Assembly: GCA_029213045.1 (NCBI GenBank) | Contig: JARGPN010000009.1 | Span: 372,001 to 436,000, forward strand | Length of the DNA stretch: 64,000 bases | Source of the DNA: Alcanivoracaceae bacterium | GTDB taxonomy: Bacteria; Pseudomonadota; Gammaproteobacteria; Pseudomonadales; Alcanivoracaceae | Direction: 5' to 3' | Part shown: positions 55,278-64,000 of the stretch, piece by piece | Position numbering within the stretch: the first letter of the stretch is position 1 | How the letters are laid out: each line of letters begins with the position of its first letter | Position numbers and translations under genes: made by a program | Notes under the pieces: model-generated | The model's input: the letters and a program-made list of their open reading frames with translations, nothing else | What the model was told of the DNA's origin: nothing | The model's database searches: none

Positions 55278-55828
55278 TTTTCCTTTGTCATAAAAATGCA
55301 GTGTTTGGGCACTAAGAAAATTCGAAGGCGCCTGCGCATCGAAGCGTTAACTGGAAACGAACACTCTATGCAACTTTTTGGCCGGAAATAACTACGAGAT
55401 CACGGCTTAGTCTTTGCGACGGATTTACTTTAAAAAAGAAGAAGATAAGATTCTTCGAGCTTCGGACGTCGCTTGGAACCATTCGAAATTTAGAGTGCAA
55501 ATTATTTTGCTTAGATAAACGCCTTTATTCCCTAAAACCCGCAAAGGAAAATCGTCTGTAAAGCCTGATTATCTTTTACGTTCGTATTTCTCTAGGCACA
55601 AAAATAGCCAACCAAAGATTTATAGGGAACAAAATAGTAATGCAGAATAATTCACTGATTGAATTTATCTGCTTTTACCAAACTTCACCGCCGTCTATAA
55701 AAAACCTATAAGCTCTTAAAAAAACGAAAGTTTTACAAAAAGCCATCAGTTATTCATTGGTAAGACCGTGGTCGCGCCATTAAGATGATATCAGTCTACC
55801 CTTGTCCACTGAAACCGGAGTTTGTCCG
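55278..55828. other. 550-bp A/T-rich region without genes
   Basis: Clearly richer in A/T than the flanks, with no ORF over 60 codons, no tRNA and no strong intrinsic terminator that I can see. It ends in the presumed promoter of the PadR operon. It could hold an unrecognised small RNA or a remnant of transferred DNA. Confidence 0.45.
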
Positions 55829-56395
55829 TTGTCTTTACCCCACGCGATACTGGCATTACTGGAAAATGAAAACGCTAGCGGTTACGACCTAGCGCGACAT
55901 TTTGCACACAGCGCTGGGCATATTTGGAGCGCAACGCATCAACAAATCTATCTAGAGCTTGGTAAGTTGCATCAAGCCGGATGGGTGAGTTATGAAATCG
56001 TCAGCCAGGACGGCAAGCCCGACAAAAAGGTATACGGAATTACCAAGAATGGAACCGGCGAGCTCATCCGCTGGTTACAGCGCCCATCTAGCCAAAAGCG
56101 AGTACGAGAGCCCCTGTTAATTAAGGTGTTAGGTTCCCACCTCATTGACAGTGATGACCTTATTCAAGAGCTCAAACGACAGCGAGAGGACAACGAAATA
56201 AGTCTTGCGCACTTTTTGAATATTGAGGCCGAGTTTAAACGCAAACCCGTCCCGTTGAGCCTTGAGCAGCGATCAATCTACTTAGCCTTGCGACGAGGCA
56301 TCTTGGATCGAAAAGCGTGGCTGGAATGGGCAAATGAGGCTGAACAGCTACTCGAAGAAGATGTGCAGACTGCTGCACTGAATGAACCGGATTGA
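55829..56395 (+). CDS. PadR-family transcriptional regulator
   Basis: I place the start at TTG 55829, eight bases after GGAG, giving MSLPHAILALLENENASGYDLARHF, the usual PadR opening; the track starts nine codons earlier. The 188-aa protein has the winged helix (HIWSATHQQIYLELGKLHQAGWVSYEIVSQDGKPDKKVYGITKNGTGEL) and a C-terminal helical Vir_act_alpha_C-type domain (LSLEQRSIYLALRRGILDRKAWLEWANEAEQLL). PadR repressors respond to phenolic or other small molecules. Its stop overlaps the DUF1853 start by one base (TGATG). Confidence 0.88.
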   Translation: MSLPHAILALLENENASGYDLARHFAHSAGHIWSATHQQIYLELGKLHQAGWVSYEIVSQDGKPDKKVYGITKNGTGELIRWLQRPSSQKRVREPLLIKVLGSHLIDSDDLIQELKRQREDNEISLAHFLNIEAEFKRKPVPLSLEQRSIYLALRRGILDRKAWLEWANEAEQLLEEDVQTAALNEPD

Positions 56396-57237
56396 TGATC
56401 GATACATTCTGTGCTGAAGAATGGGTTCGCGCATCGCCTCCGCTGTACAGATCGGCAGGCGACATTCAATTGGCCGACGCGTACTTCAAAGACGTCACTG
56501 TTGACCCGCAAAGCGCACCGCTAGCGCCATCGAAGGACCAACGATTAGGGCGGCGCGTTGAGCAACTGGTACAACGGCTCATAGAAGCGCATCCCGATCT
56601 CAACATAATTGCCCAGAACATTGCGCTCCGAGACACGCAACGAACGGTAGGTGAGCTCGACTTGCTGGTGCACGACACGGTTAATGACCTGTACCAGCAT
56701 TGGGAAGTCACTCTTAAGTTTTACCTAGGCGTGAGCGCCACCCACTGGCCGGGCCCAAATCCAAGCGACAACCTTCGCCGCAAAGCCCGTCGCATGTTTG
56801 ATCACCAGTTTCCACTGAGCAACTCCCCGTTATGCCATCAACGGTTACAAGAGCTAGGCATTCCTCGTATTGATGAGAAAAGGCTGCTCTCCCGTGGCGC
56901 GCTGTTTTATCCAGCTACATATGGGCTGCCGCCACCCGCCGAAAGCCACCCTTTGCATACCCGTGGCACCTGGTGGCTAGACAGTGAGCTTCCGGCGAGC
57001 TGGCAGTGGGAAATACTGCCCAGAGAGCAATGGATAGGTATGAGCTCGCTGTCAGACAAAGGCATTACTCTACTTGCGACACACCAGATGGTTGACTATG
57101 TTCAGTCAGCACGCAGCCCCGTGATGGTGTTTGGACATCAATCGCAATCTTCGTCGGTTGCTTCCAAACTGGGCTTTATCGTTACTGACCAATGGCTGGC
57201 TGATGCAAAAAACACCCACTCCGGAAAAGTTGATTGA
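56395..57237 (+). CDS. DUF1853 protein, PD-(D/E)XK nuclease-like
   Basis: The ATG at 56395 shares one base with the PadR stop. The 280-aa product is a DUF1853 protein: opening FCAEEWVRASPPLY, then VGELDLLVHDTVNDLYQHWEVTLKFYLG. The D...ExxxK arrangement of that second segment looks like the catalytic core of the PD-(D/E)XK nuclease superfamily, but the family has no proven activity that I know of. The end overlaps the DUF2804 gene by 35 bp, so the genes are translationally linked. Confidence 0.8.
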   Translation: MIDTFCAEEWVRASPPLYRSAGDIQLADAYFKDVTVDPQSAPLAPSKDQRLGRRVEQLVQRLIEAHPDLNIIAQNIALRDTQRTVGELDLLVHDTVNDLYQHWEVTLKFYLGVSATHWPGPNPSDNLRRKARRMFDHQFPLSNSPLCHQRLQELGIPRIDEKRLLSRGALFYPATYGLPPPAESHPLHTRGTWWLDSELPASWQWEILPREQWIGMSSLSDKGITLLATHQMVDYVQSARSPVMVFGHQSQSSSVASKLGFIVTDQWLADAKNTHSGKVD

Positions 57238-58240
57238 TGCCAATGGTCAACCCACGTGGGGTAGGTTTGGTGAATCCGTATCGCACATAAACGGGCGAGA
57301 AGCGGATTACCGAACCACACTTGGCAAACCCGCCTCACACTTCGCTCGTCATTTTCACTACAAGCAGTTCCAATATTTCGGCGTAATAAGTGATGAACTG
57401 CTTATCGGCTGTGCATTCGCTAACACTGCTTGGCTCGGGCTCGCGTTTGTCTATATTTACGACACGAAAAGCAAAGCCTTACACGAATATACTTGGCGCT
57501 CCCCCCTCGCCCGAGCACTGACGTTAAGCGAGTCGCCTACTGAGGGGCGCAGCGAATTCAAGCACCCAGACGTTTCAATCGTGATGGGATACCAGCCCAA
57601 CGCTAACGGCGGATTAGAAAAAACGCTGCTGATCGAAAACGCGCAAATTTCCTTGCAGGCTTCCATGCGAGAAGCCAATACATATCAACCCATGTCGTTA
57701 TGCACACGCACCGGCATTAACGGGTGGACCTACGCCAACAAAGTTGCTGGTGTGGCACTCACGGGAAACCTGCAATGGCAAGGCAACAGCTATTCCTTAG
57801 AAGCACTGAACGCGTCCGGCCATCACGATTTTTCAGCTGGCTATATGCGCCCAGAAACATTTTGGAATTGGGCTTGCCTCAGCGGAACGGTTGACGGGCA
57901 CGCTGTTGGCTTTAATTTATCGTGTGGCGTCAACGAGACGAGTGAAACCGAAAACTGTATTTGGTTAGATGGCGAACTCATCAAAGTGAATACTGTCGAA
58001 TTCCGTTATAACCGTGACGACCTCACTCAACGTTGGCACATTCTCAGCGCAGACGGCCAAGTTGATATTTTCTTTACCCCAGAGGGCAATCACCAGGAAA
58101 AACTAAACTTGGGGATTTTTGCCACCAATTTCAATCAACTGTTTGGTTGCTTTAACGGCACCCTGTCTCTTTCATCGGGAAAAGTGTTAACACTAAACAG
58201 CCATTATGGATTCGTTGAGGAGCAATTTGCCAAATGGTAG
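57203..58240 (+). CDS. DUF2804 protein
   Basis: I start at the ATG of MQKTPTPEKLIDANGQPTWGRFG (57203), giving 345 aa; the track's extra 24 residues lie inside the DUF1853 reading region. The family opening (L-I-D-x-x-G-x-x-x-x-G-R-F-G) and HFHYKQFQYFGVISDELLIGCAFAN match DUF2804, calycin-like beta-sandwich proteins. No signal peptide is visible. Function unknown. It overlaps the next gene by seven bases. Confidence 0.82.
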   Translation: MQKTPTPEKLIDANGQPTWGRFGESVSHINGREADYRTTLGKPASHFARHFHYKQFQYFGVISDELLIGCAFANTAWLGLAFVYIYDTKSKALHEYTWRSPLARALTLSESPTEGRSEFKHPDVSIVMGYQPNANGGLEKTLLIENAQISLQASMREANTYQPMSLCTRTGINGWTYANKVAGVALTGNLQWQGNSYSLEALNASGHHDFSAGYMRPETFWNWACLSGTVDGHAVGFNLSCGVNETSETENCIWLDGELIKVNTVEFRYNRDDLTQRWHILSADGQVDIFFTPEGNHQEKLNLGIFATNFNQLFGCFNGTLSLSSGKVLTLNSHYGFVEEQFAKW

Positions 58241-58809
58241 ATTCCGAAAAAAATGCCAAGCCTGAGCCGCAAGAGAAGCCTCATAAGGAGCACGATTACC
58301 GCATTAGTCAGTTTCAAGAAAAATTCCGTCGAGGGCTTTTCTGGTGCTTAGAGTATTGGCGCCAACTCTTTAACTTCCGTTTCGACAAATACATGATTAT
58401 TCAAGTATTGCCCGGTGTTTACGGCATGCTGCTATTCGCCATTGTGCTTACCATCATATTTTGGTGCGGCGTCGCCTTTATGAAAAACGTTTGGCTTGGG
58501 TTATTTGTACTCTTTATTCCCGCCCCCATTACGTTTCTTGTGAGCGCGTCACTGATTCGCGCTTTGTTAGAGTTCTATGTTGTCGTATTCAAAATGTCGG
58601 AACACGTAGATGAACTCGTTGGCCTCCGCGATACCGTAGACCGGCTCTCAGGGATTAGCGATACGGTAGATGAAATGGTTTCCGTGACCCGACGCATTCC
58701 TTTTTGGCGAGCAATTTCAGGAAAGCCGTCAGCGCGCACAACAGATGGCAGGCGTCGTCGCGGCGACACGGATGCGAACAAGGATTCGTCATCACGCGCC
58801 GAAGAATAA
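58234..58809 (+). CDS. DUF4282-like two-helix membrane protein
   Basis: The 191-aa protein has a charged N-terminus, then two membrane helices (about 62-83 and 88-108) preceded by NFRFDKYMIIQVLPGVYGM, the DUF4282 signature. The C-terminal tail is basic, then Asp/Ser-rich, probably disordered in the cytoplasm. Function unknown. The ATG overlaps the DUF2804 stop. The position as last gene of a coupled PadR-DUF1853-DUF2804 unit suggests a joint role. Confidence 0.78.
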   Translation: MVDSEKNAKPEPQEKPHKEHDYRISQFQEKFRRGLFWCLEYWRQLFNFRFDKYMIIQVLPGVYGMLLFAIVLTIIFWCGVAFMKNVWLGLFVLFIPAPITFLVSASLIRALLEFYVVVFKMSEHVDELVGLRDTVDRLSGISDTVDEMVSVTRRIPFWRAISGKPSARTTDGRRRRGDTDANKDSSSRAEE

Positions 58810-58879
58810 TGAGAAAAACAATTAGAAAACCAATGAAAGGAAACTAGCATCCGCCACAAATTCGGCGCAAGCTTTTACC

Positions 58880-60334
58880 ATGCAGACAATTTTCGACTGG
58901 ACGTTCGACAACAGCTACGCGCGGCTACCTGACACTCTGTTCAGTCGCGTAACGCCCTCCCCCATTAGCAACCCGCGCTTGGTCATCAGAAGCACGGACT
59001 GCGCGCAGCTTCTTGAGATTAGCGATAGCACAGACGAATCTCTCGCCGCTTACTTCTCGGGCGAAGCACTGCTCGACGGCATGCAGCCATTAGCGCAAAA
59101 ATACACAGGGCATCAATTCGGCGCTTATAACCCTGAACTTGGCGACGGGCGAGGACTGCTATTAGGTGAAATTGTCACGCGCAACAAACAGCGCTGGGAT
59201 CTACATTTAAAGGGTGCCGGCTTAACCCCCTATTCAAGAATGGGCGATGGTAGAGCCGTACTGCGTTCCAGCATTCGCGAATTTTTAGCAAGCGAAGCAC
59301 TTTTCCATTTGCATATACCCACAACGCGAGCACTGTGTGTCATAAGCTCGGACGAGCCTGTCTATCGCGAAACGCAAGAAACCGCCGCCACCTTGCTGCG
59401 TGTCGCCCAGACGCATTTGCGTTTTGGGCATTTTGAATATCTGTTCCACTCGAACAAAAAAGACGCATTAAGGTCGCTCATCGACTACACCATAGAGCAT
59501 CACTACCCAGAATGTGCCAAACAATCTGATCCAGTGCAGTCACTATTCCGCGCTGTAGTTCATCGCACCGCAACAATGATTGCGCATTGGCAAGCTGTTG
59601 GCTTCGCGCACGGCGTGATGAACACCGACAATTTCTCCATTGTCGGCGACACATTTGATTTCGGCCCGTACGCCTTTATGGATTCCTTTAATCCCGCACT
59701 AATCTGCAACCATTCCGACTGGCAAGGTCGTTATGCTTTCAACAAGCAGCCGCAAATCGGTCTTTGGAATCTTAACTGCCTAGCGATGACTTTCTCGGAT
59801 TACCTGAGTCGCGAACAGCTCATTAGTGCCCTTCAAGAATACGACGACGTATTTCATCAGCACTACATGACGCTACTCGGCAAGAAAATCGGGATCGCCC
59901 AAGCTCAAGAGAAAGATGCAGAGCTGATCGGCAACCTACTCAGCCTGATGGCGAAGACCGGCGCAGACTACTCGCGCACGTTCCGTTTTCTCGCCGATCT
60001 TGATGTTGAAAAGCGCACGAGTCGTGCGCGCGATGAATTTAATGACGTTGATGCATTTGATCAATGGTGTGAGACTTACATCGACAGAATGTCTGATGAA
60101 GACATCTCAGCCGATGCACGGGTAGCGTTAATGAATCAATCAAACCCGAAGTTTATCCTGCGTAACTACCTCGCTCAGCAAGCCATTGCCGATGCAGAGC
60201 AAGGTGACTACGCCGAAGTGCGAAGGCTACACACACTTCTGTGTCATCCGTTCGACGAGCAGCCTGAGTTCGGTCACTACGCTGACCTGCCACCAGACTG
60301 GGGCAGGCATATGGAAATCAGCTGCTCTTCCTAA
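58880..60334 (+). CDS. selO: Protein adenylyltransferase SelO (YdiU family)
   Basis: The 484-aa pseudokinase-fold enzyme transfers AMP to Ser/Thr/Tyr of target proteins. The signature block YTGHQFGAYNPELGDGRGLLLGE, HLKGAGLTPYSRMGDGRAVLRSS and AHGVMNTDNFSIVGDTFDFGPYAFMD is complete, including the metal-binding DFG-like DFGP. The C-terminus ends ISCSS: the cysteine third from the end occupies the place of selenocysteine in animal SelO. Family role: redox-dependent AMPylation. It converges with the acetyl-CoA hydrolase-family gene 14 bp away. Confidence 0.94.
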   Translation: MQTIFDWTFDNSYARLPDTLFSRVTPSPISNPRLVIRSTDCAQLLEISDSTDESLAAYFSGEALLDGMQPLAQKYTGHQFGAYNPELGDGRGLLLGEIVTRNKQRWDLHLKGAGLTPYSRMGDGRAVLRSSIREFLASEALFHLHIPTTRALCVISSDEPVYRETQETAATLLRVAQTHLRFGHFEYLFHSNKKDALRSLIDYTIEHHYPECAKQSDPVQSLFRAVVHRTATMIAHWQAVGFAHGVMNTDNFSIVGDTFDFGPYAFMDSFNPALICNHSDWQGRYAFNKQPQIGLWNLNCLAMTFSDYLSREQLISALQEYDDVFHQHYMTLLGKKIGIAQAQEKDAELIGNLLSLMAKTGADYSRTFRFLADLDVEKRTSRARDEFNDVDAFDQWCETYIDRMSDEDISADARVALMNQSNPKFILRNYLAQQAIADAEQGDYAEVRRLHTLLCHPFDEQPEFGHYADLPPDWGRHMEISCSS

Positions 60335-60348
60335 CCGAGGCATAGTCA

Positions 60349-62514
60349 TCAATGTGTTGACTCATCCGTGGCGGCCAAGGCGGCCAACAAAAGCCGCCTA
60401 TACAGTTTCTCTTTTAACCCTTCCGTTTTCTCAAGTTGCATGCGCTTTAAATGGGCGATAAACCTTTCCGCTTGCTTCGCATCCTCGCTCATCGCTTTGC
60501 GGCCAAGCTGAAAATACTCTTTCGATGATACTTTCTCTTTTAACCATCCAAGCGCATTTAATAACGTGCGCTCTGTGCGATCGAAGTCTGTGCCAAGCGG
60601 AAATGAAGGGAACTGATCTTTTTGCTTCGCGTAAATGTCTGCCAGCCGCTCAGGCGTATTATTGCGATGCACTTCTGGAATCACGTAGTCTGCGCTCAAC
60701 TTACCTGCCTCCACTGCTTGAGCGCATAGCGCGCTTTGGAAACGACTATCTGAAATATTCAGCATGGCTTTAATACATTCAGAATCAGATCTACCACGTA
60801 AATCAGCGATCCCATATTCGGTGACATAGATATCACGTAAATGGCGCGGGATTGTGGTGTGACCATATTGCCAAAGAATATTGGACGTCGCTTCGCCGCC
60901 ACGTTCACGCCACGCGCGTAACAACAATATAGACCGCGCATTGTCTAACTCCTGCGCCTGCGCCACAAAGTTATACTGCCCCCCTACGCCACTGAGCACC
61001 TGTCCGGATTCAAGCTGATCGGAAATACCAGCACCCATTAACGTCGCAGAAAACACTGTATTCACAAATCGGGCGTTTTTTCTTTGCAAGCGTTTCAAAC
61101 GCTCACTGCCATACAGCTGATTAACATAGCTGATTCGCGTCATATTAATGCGCGCACGCTCTTCATTACTCATCGACTGTAAGCGACGGTAAAACGCCAG
61201 CGGGCCTAGGAAAAAACCACCATGCAATAATGTCGTTCTAAGCGTATCGCCCAATAAGGGACGAATCGCTTCGCGTACGGTACGGTCTTCCAGATCATTT
61301 ACCGCTGAAGTGCCATCTGGAAGCTGCAAGCGATTATCTTTTAACGAAATGATCTCACGTAAGATTCCATGTTTGTGTAACCATTTCAGCATGCGTGGTG
61401 TAGTACGCCGCGCCAGTACGCCATCGTCCAACAGGACGTCTATCGTTTTTAAGGAAATTTGCTCGCCTATGCGACCACTTTCCAGCAGTCGCAATAAATC
61501 CGCGTCATCAACAACGGGGCGTCTAATAACGCCACCGTCCACGAGGCCAATCAACCCTGCTGTGACCATTTCACTGCAGCCGTAAAGGCCTTCTGCAAAA
61601 GGCTCTACGCCGCCCACTGAAGCAATTTCTTCGGCAAAATATTTACTCGCACAAATATCTGCGAGCAACTTTTTGTATGTGGCGTTTTCGTGGTGGCGCA
61701 TTAAGGTGTGATGCACCAAGGCATCCCCCAATGCACCAATGCCTATTTGCAATAGCCCTTTGTCAGCCACTAAGGCGCTAGCATGCAAACCTACGAAGTG
61801 GTCCTGCAAACTCACAGGCATATTGGGGGTAGAAAACAAACGGGTCGACAATCCAGGTTGATCAATCAAAACATCAAACATGGACGCCGACACTTCCGCA
61901 TCATTGAGCATGTAAGGCAAGTCAGAATGAACTTGCCCCACCGCTAATATCTTTTCACCTTTTGCGCGCCGAGCCTCGATAAGAGGCAGCAAGTCGAGTG
62001 ACACCTCTGGATTACAACTTAAGCTAACTTTGTTTGGATCAGAATCATTCGACGCGACCAACTGCGCGACGACATTAATACCGCGCGCATTTAAGTCTCG
62101 TGCGACATGAGTGTAGTTGCAGCTAATATAATTTTGCTGTGCCGATGCATTGCCGAGCATGCTTGCCGGCTGAAAGAAGAACTCGAACACCTCAATGTTC
62201 TTCGGCACAGCGCGCTTGCGCAGGTCTATATAGTAATCAAGCTCAACATAATCCGCGAAAACGCGCTCTACAAAAGGCTCAAGAAAACGGCGCTGCAGCT
62301 CGCTGCCCGCACTGGGGCGCCCGAGTGACAACGCGGTGAATATCATTAAGGAGTACTGCGGATTATTCTTTACGCGCTGGTATAAGGCGTTAATGAACTG
62401 ATTGGGTTTGCCCAAGCCTAGCGGCAATCCAATGCGGACGTGACCGCCAGTCTCAGTCAAAATATGATCGACTGCGCTTTCTACGGTAGTACGAAGTGGG
62501 ACGTTTTTTTCCAT
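60349..62514 (-). CDS. Acetyl-CoA hydrolase/CoA-transferase family protein
   Basis: The 721-aa protein belongs to the acetyl-CoA hydrolase/4-hydroxybutyrate CoA-transferase family. Segments supporting this are VRIGLPLGLGKPNQFINALY, LQIGIGALGDALVHHTLMRHH, a catalytic-glutamate region EGLYGCSEM and IPRHLRDIYVTEYGIADLRGRSDSEC near the C-terminus. It is longer than the usual 430-640 aa; the long form with a C-terminal extension (about 150 residues, helical) is found in marine Gammaproteobacteria as I recall. The substrate acid is unknown. It follows the RND gene by 53 bp on the same strand. Confidence 0.85.
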   Translation of the reverse strand: MEKNVPLRTTVESAVDHILTETGGHVRIGLPLGLGKPNQFINALYQRVKNNPQYSLMIFTALSLGRPSAGSELQRRFLEPFVERVFADYVELDYYIDLRKRAVPKNIEVFEFFFQPASMLGNASAQQNYISCNYTHVARDLNARGINVVAQLVASNDSDPNKVSLSCNPEVSLDLLPLIEARRAKGEKILAVGQVHSDLPYMLNDAEVSASMFDVLIDQPGLSTRLFSTPNMPVSLQDHFVGLHASALVADKGLLQIGIGALGDALVHHTLMRHHENATYKKLLADICASKYFAEEIASVGGVEPFAEGLYGCSEMVTAGLIGLVDGGVIRRPVVDDADLLRLLESGRIGEQISLKTIDVLLDDGVLARRTTPRMLKWLHKHGILREIISLKDNRLQLPDGTSAVNDLEDRTVREAIRPLLGDTLRTTLLHGGFFLGPLAFYRRLQSMSNEERARINMTRISYVNQLYGSERLKRLQRKNARFVNTVFSATLMGAGISDQLESGQVLSGVGGQYNFVAQAQELDNARSILLLRAWRERGGEATSNILWQYGHTTIPRHLRDIYVTEYGIADLRGRSDSECIKAMLNISDSRFQSALCAQAVEAGKLSADYVIPEVHRNNTPERLADIYAKQKDQFPSFPLGTDFDRTERTLLNALGWLKEKVSSKEYFQLGRKAMSEDAKQAERFIAHLKRMQLEKTEGLKEKLYRRLLLAALAATDESTH

Positions 62515-62567
62515 CTGTGCCGTTCCTTTTGGTTCGACACAGTGTAGCGAGAGAATCAGGTTCAGTT

Positions 62568-64000
62568 CTAGACTGGAATGGGTGGTTCTCGGTCAGTAAA
62601 GCCAGCTTCCCACGCAGCCCACAGCTCAGGGCTCTCGTACGGGTTCTGCATTTCCGTGGAAAAGCGGCTCGCCCACTGCCCCAATCGGTATGCCGTAGCG
62701 ACAGAATCCTTTTGTGACGGGCGCGGATCATGCCGGTGCTTCCAGCGCAATTTAAGCGCTTCATTGAGCGATGAAAGATACTCTCGTACATCATGTGCCA
62801 TAAGCATCTGCGCGGGCACAAGAATTAAACTGACCAGTGTCGCAAACAATACGCCGAACGCTAATGAAATAGCCATCGGCACCAAAAAGCGCGATTCAAC
62901 TGAATTGTCGATAATCATAGGTGCAATACCGGCGAAGGTTGTCACCGAGGTCAGCATGATAGGCCTAAAGCGGCTAGCACCAGCTTCTAACACCGCTTCA
63001 AATAACGTTGCGCCGCGCTCTCGGTTTTGGTTGATACAGTCGAGCAGCACAAGGTTATCATTCACCACCACGCCACTTACCGCCACAACCCCGACTAACG
63101 ACCACAGGGTAAATTCATGCCCAAGCAACAAATGGCCTACAAACGAACCAACAATGCCGAATGGAATGGCACTCATCACTAAAATAGGCTGACCATAATT
63201 CCCAAACAAAACGGTTAACAAAAAGAAAATACCGAACAATGCAATTAAATAGGCATTGCCAAGATAATCTGTAAATTCTTTAACGGATTTTGGCTTACCC
63301 GCGATACCCCAGCTTCCGCCTGGATACTCAGTATCAATATGATCTAAGAAGTCAGAGCGCAAAGAAGACATTACCCGGCCCACAGACACCACCTCTTCGT
63401 CAACCATTGCAGTAACAATCGCATTACGCTCGCGCATATAGTGACTGACGACCGCAGGCGAATTACGAATTTTTAACTCCGCCAACACGCCTAGGGGAGC
63501 CCAGTCGCCTGTTGGCAAACGTATAGGTAGCTCCTCTAGATCCCACTGTGTCGTAGCATCCTCCGCTGAAAGCTTAAGCATTACCGGTACTTCATAATCA
63601 CGTTCTGCAATGCGGTCAACTTCAATACCAAAAAACGCATCCCGTACCTGTGCCGCCAAATTATCTTCTGTTAACCCCAAATCTAGCGCGGACGAGGTTA
63701 ACGTTAGTTCCATAATCTGACGCTGCGCCGCCAAGTTATTACCGACCTCATTGACGCCGTGATAGCCGTTTAACAACCACTGAAGTTCAGCAGCCATTTT
63801 TTGCAGCGTTTCCAAATCGTCATGGAAAAGATTGATATACACATCAGAATTCGTCGGCATTAAATTCGAATCAAACTTTACCGATGTCGCGCCTGATACT
63901 TCGCCGTTAACAAGACGCCATTGCCGTGCAATATCACTTGCCTCTACCTCAGCATTTCCGTTCAATTTCAGCGAAACACGAATCCTGTACTGCGCATCAG
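62568..64000 (-). CDS. RND efflux permease, C-terminal half (runs off window), RMF-like tail
   Basis: The frame is open to the window edge (reading ...YRIRVSLKLNGNAEVEAS), so the N-terminus lies beyond 64000; the track's TTG start at 63965 is internal. Visible are the second periplasmic domain and the final helices of an AcrB-type inner-membrane pump, with LVGVVAVSGVVVNDNLVLLDCIN and FRPIMLTSVTTFAGIAPMI. The last about 50 residues form an unusual cytoplasmic tail ending NPYESPELWAAWEAGF, resembling the ribosome modulation factor (RMF/CrpP) motif. A matching periplasmic adaptor gene would be expected upstream, outside the window. Confidence 0.85.
   Translation of the reverse strand, partial: DAQYRIRVSLKLNGNAEVEASDIARQWRLVNGEVSGATSVKFDSNLMPTNSDVYINLFHDDLETLQKMAAELQWLLNGYHGVNEVGNNLAAQRQIMELTLTSSALDLGLTEDNLAAQVRDAFFGIEVDRIAERDYEVPVMLKLSAEDATTQWDLEELPIRLPTGDWAPLGVLAELKIRNSPAVVSHYMRERNAIVTAMVDEEVVSVGRVMSSLRSDFLDHIDTEYPGGSWGIAGKPKSVKEFTDYLGNAYLIALFGIFFLLTVLFGNYGQPILVMSAIPFGIVGSFVGHLLLGHEFTLWSLVGVVAVSGVVVNDNLVLLDCINQNRERGATLFEAVLEAGASRFRPIMLTSVTTFAGIAPMIIDNSVESRFLVPMAISLAFGVLFATLVSLILVPAQMLMAHDVREYLSSLNEALKLRWKHRHDPRPSQKDSVATAYRLGQWASRFSTEMQNPYESPELWAAWEAGFTDREPPIPV

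Noticed and set aside
62578-63192. 204-aa plus-strand ORF
   Set aside because: Antisense shadow of the RND permease helices.

Overview
This 64-kb stretch looks like chromosomal DNA of an aerobic, probably marine gammaproteobacterium. The evidence is the sdh-suc-gltA arrangement, NasS/NasT control of nitrate genes, SelO, an EphD-type hydrolase/dehydrogenase fusion, a PA3496-like protein, and coding on both strands at moderate GC. A Cellvibrionales/Spongiibacteraceae-type host is my guess from gene content, not a measurement. I see no insertion sequence, prophage, CRISPR array or rRNA.

Layout. 1-9.9 kb: a truncated hypothetical gene, a lipoprotein, a metallophosphoesterase, a divergent HxlR regulator/RND exporter pair, a degenerate M24-fold protein, the EphD-like fusion and a MerR regulator. 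9.9-21.2 kb (minus strand): a nitrate cluster, nasT-nasS, an attenuator leader, nrtA-nrtB-nrtC and an outer-membrane porin. It continues, in the places where NirBD/NasA are often found, with a redox module: a NasB/NirB-like FAD/[2Fe-2S] protein fused to a bis-haem-b membrane domain, an 11-haem cytochrome c, a DUF3365 mono-haem lipoprotein and a single-domain globin. 21.7-29.3 kb: tRNA-Glu, tRNA-Ala, gltX, an HD-GYP protein, sixA-gpsA, a TIGR01777 protein and a membrane protein with duplicated Sm-like segments. 29.4-31.1 kb: a DMT transporter and two small proteins. 31.3-44.3 kb: the TCA block sdhCDAB, sucAB-lpd-sucCD and divergent gltA. 44.4-50.1 kb: an SMP-30-like protein, a beta-hydroxyacid dehydrogenase, ppnP, and the Anbu/alpha-E/circularly permuted ATP-grasp cluster. 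50.4-55.3 kb: hsp20 with a sigma-32 promoter and a ROSE-type thermometer, a glycine-rich secreted protein overlapping a 2OG-Fe(II) oxygenase gene, a YbjN-like protein and an unknown. 55.8-64 kb: a coupled PadR-DUF1853-DUF2804-DUF4282 unit, selO, an acetyl-CoA hydrolase/transferase-family protein and the C-terminal half of an RND pump.

How the genes work together. The nitrate cluster carries a readable regulatory circuit. NasS senses nitrate and holds NasT; free NasT binds two A1/G4 hexaloop hairpins whose second member overlaps an intrinsic terminator in front of nrtA. The most novel feature is the module at the 3' end of this cluster. The flavoprotein has cofactor motifs for NAD(P)H, FAD, [2Fe-2S] and two haem b (two H-X13-H pairs in two helices). 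This would wire the cytoplasmic NAD(P)H pool across the membrane to the undecahaem cytochrome encoded next to it. Its substrate cannot be read from sequence; nitrogen oxides are the contextual guess.

Limits: function calls come from recognising motifs and families by eye, without database searches. Start codons were moved from the ORF track where a ribosome binding site or family length argued for it; each case is stated.
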